Shown piece after piece: positions 57,295 through 64,000 of a stretch of 64,000 bases of DNA. Every line of letters begins with the position of its first letter. The first letter of the stretch is position 1. This DNA comes from Tetrapyrgos nigripes (taxonomy: Eukaryota; Basidiomycota; Agaricomycetes; Agaricales; Campanellaceae). The DNA is taken from NCBI GenBank assembly GCA_013368315.1, contig JAACJM010000022.1, positions 62,001 to 126,000 of the forward strand. The letters are read 5' to 3'. A program made the translations under genes and the position numbers. The notes under the pieces were generated by a model. The model searched no databases and had not been told where the DNA came from. It saw only the letters and a program-made list of their open reading frames with translations.

Positions 57295-57960
57295 TCATCG
57301 TCTGTATTTTGCTGGCACGAATAGAGGGGTGGCATCAAAAACATAGAGAACTTCACAGACATATTTTGCTGTTAGCGAAAGAGCCGGTCTGAAGGATAGA
57401 AAATTGGCAAGCAATTCATTATCATTCTCGGGAGTGGGCATCTGTGGCGAGAGATTGTAAAAAGCTGAGAGGTAAGTCTCACGAAGATCAGCCACCTGAG
57501 GATGTGAGCACTGTAGCATTGCATGTACGGGAGTTTCCGGTACCATTCTGCAGAAACGGCAGACCCGGTCTAGTGCATCAGCTGTATCTCTGTGATTATC
57601 TGCCCACCGGAGTCATTCAATTGCCAAAGGGTGATCGCCACTCAGCAGTTTAGAAAATGCTTTTCTATGAAGAGTATTTTTGATGTCTATGAGATATTGT
57701 CGCATACACAAACTCTGATATGCTTGCCCTCCCTTGTTCTGAGGCTCAGTTCGATATTGGATGAGGAAAGTCTTTTTCTTTGTCCATTCTAGCTCTGCGT
57801 CAATGTGGTCAGGCAGAGCGTCCATGACTTGCTTGTGAAACTCGCGAACTTTATCAGGGTCGGACAGACCTTTCCATGGTGGGAGTGTACCAGCAGCCTG
57901 CGGCCAATTCGCATTGATTACTTTCATCAGATCAGCGAACCAAGACTGGGGCAAAGGGCC
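57295..57960 (-). pseudogene. 5'-truncated LINE RT C-terminal fragment
   Basis: Reverse reading: SWFADLMKVINANWPQAAGT, WKGLSDPDKVREFHKQVMDA, KLLSGDHPLAIE, TGA, LRWADNHRDTADALDRVCRF, then C-R-M...ETPVHAMLQC. The C-x2-C-x8-H-x4-C motif and GDHPLA are C-terminal LINE features also seen near 2600-2750. The TGA (about 57612) sits where Arg is expected and the frame continues. Truncated at about 57960, next to a copy of the GGGCC..GGCCC motif. Confidence 0.7.
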
Positions 57961-57993
57961 ATCGCTTCACGAGGCAAATTACGAGGCCCTTTC
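57950..57993 (+). repeat. GGGCC..GGCCC motif copy
   Basis: AAAGGGCCATCGCTTCACGA then GGCAAATTACGAGGCCCTTT; the ends AAAGGGCC / GGCCCTTT are inverted. Like copies at 33.47, 53.45 and 63.55 kb. Confidence 0.6.
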
Positions 57994-58114
57994 ACATAGT
58001 CTAATTCAGGTTATGCAGAAGGGAGGGAGAATCAGTGGAAAGTGAGAGGGAAGAAGGGCGTTAAGCAGACTGATTTGACATGCTAGCATGATGTCGTGGT
58101 TATTGACATCAACG

Positions 58115-58250
58115 GTCCTTGGATTTGGTCCAGACGGTTGTCGGGAAGGGCAAAGACCGGCTGTGGCAATGAAAAGGGGTGGGAGTTTGAGGTCGTGGTA
58201 AAATTTCCGAGGTCGACATAAGTTAACTCGGCCTTTAAGAGGCCTCGTAA
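58115..58250 (+). repeat. Dispersed repeat R1, copy 3 (diverged)
   Basis: AGGGGTGGGAGTTTGAGGTC ... AGGTCGACATAAGTTAACTC ... AGAGGCCTCGTAATTG aligns with the 33.4- and 34.6-kb copies. Confidence 0.6.
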
Positions 58251-58312
58251 TTGTTGATTATCGTTATGCACTTTATGATCTCCTTGACTGCACAGTGAAC
58301 GAGAGAGTTTGT

Positions 58313-58452
58313 GGGAAATGTGGGCCATCGTTGCGCGTGCCACGATCCCAAAATAAGGGAACGGTATATCGGCACAGTATGGAATTTGCCGACTGAATGG
58401 AGGAGCTATCGAGCATAGCCACATGGTGGAATGTCAGGTTATAAGAACGAGT
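58313..58452 (+). mobile_element. MITE family M1 copy
   Basis: AAATGTGGGCCATCGTTGCG ... ATATCGGCACAG ... TGCCGACTGAATGGAGGAGC ... GAGCATAGCCACATGG ... GGTTATAAGAACGAG; aligns with 53145-53275 across its length. Confidence 0.75.
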
Positions 58453-58925
58453 CCCTTAAAAGGGCCTCGTAATTCGGGCCTCGTAATTGTGTGACGAGGT
58501 ATACCAAGTAGACTACGTTACTTAGCTTGTACTTGGGTATGTAGCCTCTAGAGAGTCCGGGAAACAGTAATCCATTGTCCAAAAATAAGCTCGTGTAAGG
58601 ACATCCCGATGTGGTGAGTCGAGCATATCGAGCTATACTGCGGCTGCGGTAGGTAAGTGAACGGAACAAAGATATTCGCAAGATATTCGTGTATCCTAGA
58701 GAACGCTAACAGAATTAAGATGGTATACCAAGAACAGATCAGTATGTATACGTGTGAATAATATATCACATAAATTTTGACACAGCACTCAGTGACTCTG
58801 TGCTCAGTGCAGATCATGGCCAATTTCAAGCTCGGTGCTGACTCTCTTTTTCACCCGAGAGACGCTGCGATGGGCCGTGCTTCTCGTTGACGACGGGAAG
58901 CCTGTAAACCAGCAGACAGTGTGCG

Positions 58926-58933
58926 TATATAAA
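58926..58933 (+). promoter_or_regulatory. TATA box of the fasciclin gene
   Basis: TATATAAA lies 51 bp before ATG 58984, a good position for a short 5' leader. Confidence 0.65.
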
Positions 58934-58983
58934 CACATTCTTGAACGCAGCCTACCCTCCAATTTCCTCAACTTTTACTACCG

Positions 58984-60612
58984 ATGCGTTGTCGTTCTCT
59001 TAGGCTACTTGCTGGAGTCGCTGTGATTCCCGTCGCTCTCGCCCAATCGCTCGATGCAGGCGCTATCCTCCAAGCGCTCCAAGGCGCTGGTCTCAACTCG
59101 CTCTCCCAAGCACTAGCTAGCATCAACTCCACCCAAATAGGTGCTTCGCTCTTTACAGCCTTACTCTCTGGCCAGAGCGTAACTGTCTTAGCACCTACAG
59201 ACCAAGCATGTCAGTATACATTCATCGTGATCTGTGTAGTCTTTCTGTTTTGTTCTCTTGTCTTCTCTTCCCTTCTTAGACTGTCCTGATCTTTAATCCA
59301 CTGTTTACTTTTCCTTTTACTTTATAGTCTCCAACGCTCAGAGTCGATTAAACGGCGCTACTCCCGACGCCGTCGCAGAAGTCATAGCCTACCACGTCCT
59401 ACCGGGAAACTTTACCTCGCCAACAACACCCAATGCTCTTCTCTCTTCTAATACAGTGACCATTGCGCGTACAGCTCTCAATGCACCCGACGTGGCCGGA
59501 CTCGAAGGTGGCAAAGCTCAAGTCCTCGCTTGGACTTTACAAGGCTCAACAGTCAATTTTATTAACCAAAAGTAAGTATATATATACTTATGCGTATCTC
59601 TTCCTATCTCTTACCAACTCATGCTCATAACAACAGCACAACCACCACAGTCCAAAACCTCACCCAAGTCTCTTCCATAACTCTTGCCGTCATAGACCAA
59701 GTCCTCTCCATCCCTCCACAAATATCCGCTGTCTTCAATGCCAATCCCCATTTTTTCTCTGGTATTGCCCCGGTCTTCACTGGCACGCACGTTGGCAACA
59801 ACCAGGCACTGATCGACGTTTTACAAAGTCAGAAAGGTCTCACGATTTTCGTACCCAATAACGACGCAGTCACTGCGAATAGTGCAGCTCTTCAACAGTT
59901 GACTCAGAATACGGATCCGACCCAGCTGCTTAATGTGCTGGGGAACCATGTAAGTTTAAATGTTGATCATCATACATACGTGTTCTAAACTGGTTCTAAA
60001 CGCATCTCTCACCTTCAGGTAATCAACGGCACCTCCGTCTACTCCTCCCAAATCACCAACGGCGCCAAACTATCTTCCTCCCGTGGGGAAGATCTCCTTT
60101 TTACCGCCAACACCACCGGAGTCTTCGTTACTTCCGGAACCGTGACCGCTCAAATAGTTCAAACAGATCTCTTGACGGAGAATGGCGTACTTCATGTTAT
60201 TAATGGTGTACTGGCTAATGTGAATAGTGATGATCAGAAAGCGGCAGATGCGTGAGTGTCACTTGTTATTATGATTCTTGATTTATGATGAGTATTCGGC
60301 TCGTGTCTTTGCCCATACTGACTGCTTTTGCTTCGACTCTCAATATCACATCAATTATGTAGCTTCAACAGCGCCACCTCTGCTGCAGGCGTCCCCGTCA
60401 CTGAAACGGCTCCTCTATCTGCACCTGCAGCTGCTACCGGCGCTTCCACGGGTGGGAGTACCACTGGTGACGGTGCCGCTGGTGTTGGAGGTAGTGGAAA
60501 TGGAAGTGGGAATAATAACAGTGCAACTGGTCTCCGTACGCGTACGCGTCTTGGATTGGTCATGGGTGTGATTGTAGGTGTTTTTTCGGGCGGGCGCGGG
60601 GTACTGCTTTAG
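58984..60612 (+). CDS. Secreted/GPI-type protein with two fasciclin (FAS1) domains, five exons
   Basis: Exons 58984-59209, 59328-59571, 59637-59949, 60019-60251 and 60363-60612 join to 421 aa without a stop. A signal peptide (basic start, then LLAGVAVIPVALAQS) leads into FAS1 domain 1 (SVTVLAPTDQAFSN, AEVIAYHVLPGNFTS, ITLAVIDQVLSIPPQ) and domain 2 (GLTIFVPNNDAV, LNVLGNHVINGTSVYSS, GVLHVINGVLANVN), with the H1 and H2 boxes in each. A Ser/Thr/Ala/Gly-rich stalk and a hydrophobic end (GLVMGVIVGVFSGG...) suggest a cell-wall or GPI anchor, though the tail is short. Fungal FAS1 proteins act in cell adhesion and wall organisation. Intact and ordinary. Confidence 0.92.
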
Positions 60613-61343
60613 AGTTTAGGGTTTAGATCTCGGCTGCCTAATGCCTATGCACGTGCACGTTGGGGGGTACATAGGAGAGTCTGAGTCTGCGTCTAAACTT
60701 CAAGTTGACGGGTTACGGCTTGTTTGAATCTTGATCGAAATTCACTCTTTTCTTTCAACTTTCTTTCTTTGGACTTTTGGACTTTTTGTATGTACTTGGT
60801 AACTTCTTTCCTATCTCTCATATTCTCCTGGAATCTGGAATGCGTAGACTTGGGTATGGTATATATATATGTATTGGACTATGGAAAAGATCATTGTGGT
60901 TTAATGTGAATATGTAAGTACAGCCGAACTTGAAGCTTGAAGGCCGTCGATGTGTTGTAAGCTCGCTGCCAGTTTCAGTAGACGTGGCCAGTACGTGGAG
61001 TCCCTGGCATTCAGATACTGATTCCTTCCGTGGAAGCTTCAAGGCTTTCGACAATCTCTACGTAGGCTATGGAGGCAATGGAGGTATCCATAATCCAAGG
61101 TGTCAATACCATCTTCGTCATACGTAGACTCTCGGCATCATGAACGTATCGTGGAGGTCCTCGAGGTGATTCGCCCGTTTATTGAATTATGATGAACTTG
61201 AGCACATGCTACTCTTCTCGTTTCCACGAACGAACAAGACCTGCCACATACGATGAATGTGAAGGAGACTACTGACAAGTTGGTACTAGCCAATTTGCCA
61301 CATCATATCCTTATGGTTGGGGGAACGGAAAGAGATATGCTGT
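60613..61343. other. 3' flank of the fasciclin gene
   Basis: No gene recognised. Confidence 0.4.
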
Positions 61344-61800
61344 TCATTCTGTACAGAAAAAATATGTCCAGTGAACTTCGAAGAGGGGTTTCCCATTTTT
61401 CCAAATATGCCCCTCAATGGGGTCTACAAATTCTTCATCCTCAGGGGTAGCCCAAAAGTCGTATAGTTTAAGCTTGGTCCGATCAGGGAATAATAACTCA
61501 TCGCTCTCATGGAACGGCTTCAACAGGCTGGCATGAAATTTGTCATGTAGACGCCGATTTTTCAAATCATCGGGGAGATTTAATTGGTAAGTAGATTTTT
61601 CGGGTCATCGTTCTACCACTTGGTAGTGTCCATCATATTTTGGTAAGAGCTTGGTAGCACATCCCCTAGGGAGCTTGAGATTTTTTGTTGATAAATAAAC
61701 TCTTGAATTCAGTGGAATTTCAGGTTCACCGCTTCGGTATTTGTTCACATGGTGGGTCTCGTTGTCGTTCAAGTCTGTTGTTTGCTGCATCAGTGAACTT
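61344..61800 (-). pseudogene. Ty3/gypsy integrase C-terminus with chromodomain-like end
   Basis: Reverse reading: SRVYLSTKNLKLPRG, KLLPKYDGHYQVVER (GPY/F-type module), TGA near 61596, PEKSTYQLNLPDDLKNRRLH, DKFHASLLKPF, then EFVDPIEGHIWKNGKPLFEV + HW, a chromodomain-like end. The frame is the same on both sides of the TGA. RT, RNase H and the integrase core are absent and no LTR was found, so it is an isolated fragment. Confidence 0.8.
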
Positions 61801-64000
61801 GCACGTTTATAGAGCAGTATAGCAGCGTATAGCAGCGTATAGGGAGTATAGACCCATACAACCCATACCATTTGAGGACGTATAGAAAAGGGGGGGTAGG
61901 TGTCTCTCTATACCAATGTATGGAGAATATTTCCCTTTTGCAGCTCTGATATTCTGGACTTTCCATATTTCTATACATGCCATATTCAATTCTATACCAT
62001 TACAGCTATTTGCATAATGACACTTGCTGCTCCGCGGAAGTATTCAGAGAAAGAAAGAAGAAAAAAAACTTCGTCCTTTTTCATTGGACTTCATGACATT
62101 GTTTGGCCGTGCTCCTCCCACAAAAAGAAAGTAGCAGTCCATACATGGCAAGGGATTGGAGCAAGACCCGATCCAGAGTAGTCCAAGACCACAAGAACGA
62201 CGAAGTCTTTGTCATTTTATTTTCTGATGACTTGATCGATCTGGCAAGTGTCATGAATTTTGCAAATAGCTGTAATAACACAGTAATCAGATCGCACCCA
62301 GACAGCCCATGCAGTAGTGGTAAATAAAATGTATATATTTCGCAACTACTTACTTAGTACAGGACAGTGGGTAATAGATGTATACCCTACTCATGCCGTG
62401 TTAACCACACCTCACATTGCCCAATGCCATTCCTTCAAGTGTCAATCCTTCAAACCTAGCGACAGCACAGCTATGTTCCAAACACCAGTATTATTTGTTG
62501 GAATTCTATATCGAACTATACTTACAACGAATGCTCACATCTTTCTCTCCACTTCATTAGTATACACTATCCACTTATATCCACACATGCACCACTTACT
62601 TTCTGTTATACTCTGTACTTACATCGTTTCTTACATCGTTGACTCCAAACTGATATCAGACATTACATTGTAGTATCCGCTTTTCTCCACTGTGTTATAT
62701 TTACAGACTCATGCAGCCACAGTAGCTAACAGTATAAATATTTAGTAGTTCACTGTCTATACCAACAGAGCTGCAATAGTATTCGTTGCCTCGCTTGTTT
62801 AACAAGTGTCCTCATATTCATTTATTCTCATATTATTGTTAAGAAATAGAACAAGAGATGCACTGTCCTTCCACCAGTGCTGGACAGTGATACAAATTAT
62901 GCAAGGCCTAGTCTCAAGTTACAAGATTGTTCGCAAGAGCTTAGAAGACAATGATTCACAAGAACAAAGAGACATGAACACGCGAAGCTGTAGGGAAGGG
63001 CATCAGTATAGCAACAAGAGACAGACTATCTGTAGCTACTTACAGAATTGGTAGGGAGTAAATAGCTGAGCTGATGAACCTTCAGCATGTGATAGCCCTA
63101 AAATGCGAGACGAGTAGGCACACCAGGTCATAAAAAAAACTTGAGACAACACATACCATGTTTAAGACAGCACACCCACTACATATACATCCCAACTGCC
63201 ATTCATCAAAGCCTAGCACTGAGTATGAAGCTGAGGGAACCTTGAACATAAAAAGAAAAAGGAAATTAGCATAACGATTGTCATAACCCTGAGACGACAC
63301 ACCAAAATGCCAACAAAAGGCAGCATGTACACAAGAGCCTGTCTATCCTCCACACACTGTGCACCTTCTCAGGACAGTTGATGGCCACTTCATGTAGTTG
63401 GAGAGCACACAGCTTGAGGAACACAGAAGGGAAAGATGGAAGGGTGACAGAAGGAAGAAGCAAAACAACCTGAGTCAAACCTGGGTCAAGTGATCGCATC
63501 ACATCAACTGTACAGTTGATGGAGCAGAGTTTGAACTTCATTACTAGGGTAAGGGGCCACTGCTTTGCATGGCAAGTTACGAGGCCCAAGTGTTCAAGTT
63601 GATAATATGGGCAAAAAAGTTCATCACTACTAGATGAGATACCACAAAAATCCTGTTATTAAAGACGCATTAACAGTCTGCATTCTTCCTTCCAAACTCA
63701 GCTTCTGGTATACCATAGCGAGCCTTGCATGCCTTTTTCCCAAATATGTAGATGGTTCACTATAAACAAAAATAGAAAGGATGATGAGCATATGAATAGA
63801 TAAAAGACTGAAGTCAGAATGTTCCATGTACACGTCCTGCCAACCTGACAATCAGAGCCCAACGAATCAATGAAACCCATCTAAAACTCCAACTAAGAGG
63901 GAGGGAAAAGATTTCCTAAAAGAACAAGAGGGACAAAAACAAGACAAAAACAAGATTGCTAGAAATGGCAAGTGTGAACATTCTCGTCATCAACCTGATA
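61801..64000. other. No recognised genes
   Basis: Short AT-rich frames only. A diverged GGGCC..GGCCC motif (GGGGCCACTGCTTTGCATGG) lies at about 63553-63592. 61805-61860 has a short repeated AGCAGCGTATAG word. Confidence 0.4.

Noticed and set aside
63281..63589. 102-codon minus-strand frame near the right edge
   Set aside because: Begins in a GGGCC..GGCCC repeat motif and has no domain-like features.

Overview
The window looks like a transposon-rich stretch of a filamentous basidiomycete (Agaricomycete) nuclear genome. The evidence is: spliced genes with many 46-110 nt introns, families typical of mushroom-forming fungi (Plavaka transposase, DUF6589-type and DUF6532-type proteins, a seven-helix membrane protein, a STAND/NLR with TPR repeats, a fasciclin protein), and a dense layer of decayed transposons and MITEs. 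There are no bacterial-style operons. I did not recognise any tRNA, rRNA or CRISPR.

Layout. 0.4-3.3 kb: a decayed non-LTR retrotransposon (RNase H fragment, RT, C-terminal Cys/His motif, TCTA tail); a second remnant lies at 13.7-14.8 kb. 3.3-5.5 kb: a MULE-like DNA transposon with a WRKY-GCM1 zinc-finger protein, inverted ends and an exact 9-bp target duplication. A longer relative lies inverted at 39.1-42.3 kb and loose right ends lie at 43.9-45.2 kb. 7.0-8.2 kb: an intact five-exon DUF6532-like gene. 8.2-20 kb: mostly gene-poor repeats. 20.7-23.0 kb: a DUF6589-type pseudogene. 23.5-30.3 kb: a Plavaka-type element with two divergent genes, both broken. 30.3-33.1 kb: a gag-like CCCH protein followed by a tyrosine-recombinase pseudogene, with no RT between them. 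33.5-34.3 kb: a 716-bp non-autonomous TIR element with a perfect 9-bp target duplication. 35.6-37.2 kb: an intact ten-exon membrane-protein gene. 37.8-39.0 kb: a broken conserved gene abutting the second MULE. 45.8-48.6 kb: an intact NB-ARC/TPR receptor gene. 53-55 kb: MITE clusters. 55.1-56.6 kb: an intact extended-SDR reductase gene with a MITE just upstream. 57.3-58.0 kb: a LINE 3' fragment. 59.0-60.6 kb: an intact secreted two-domain fasciclin gene. 61.3-61.8 kb: a Ty3/gypsy integrase tail.

The intact host-like genes are single spliced units between transposon debris; nothing shows that they work as a pathway. The clearest shared signal is decay. In at least five unrelated elements (two LINEs, the tyrosine recombinase, the DUF6589 gene and the gypsy tail) the reading frame is kept but is cut by TGA codons, mostly where arginine (CGA) is expected. 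One case is confirmed inside the window by a second LINE copy that keeps CGTCGA where the first has TGTTGA. This fits CpG-methylation deamination of transposons.
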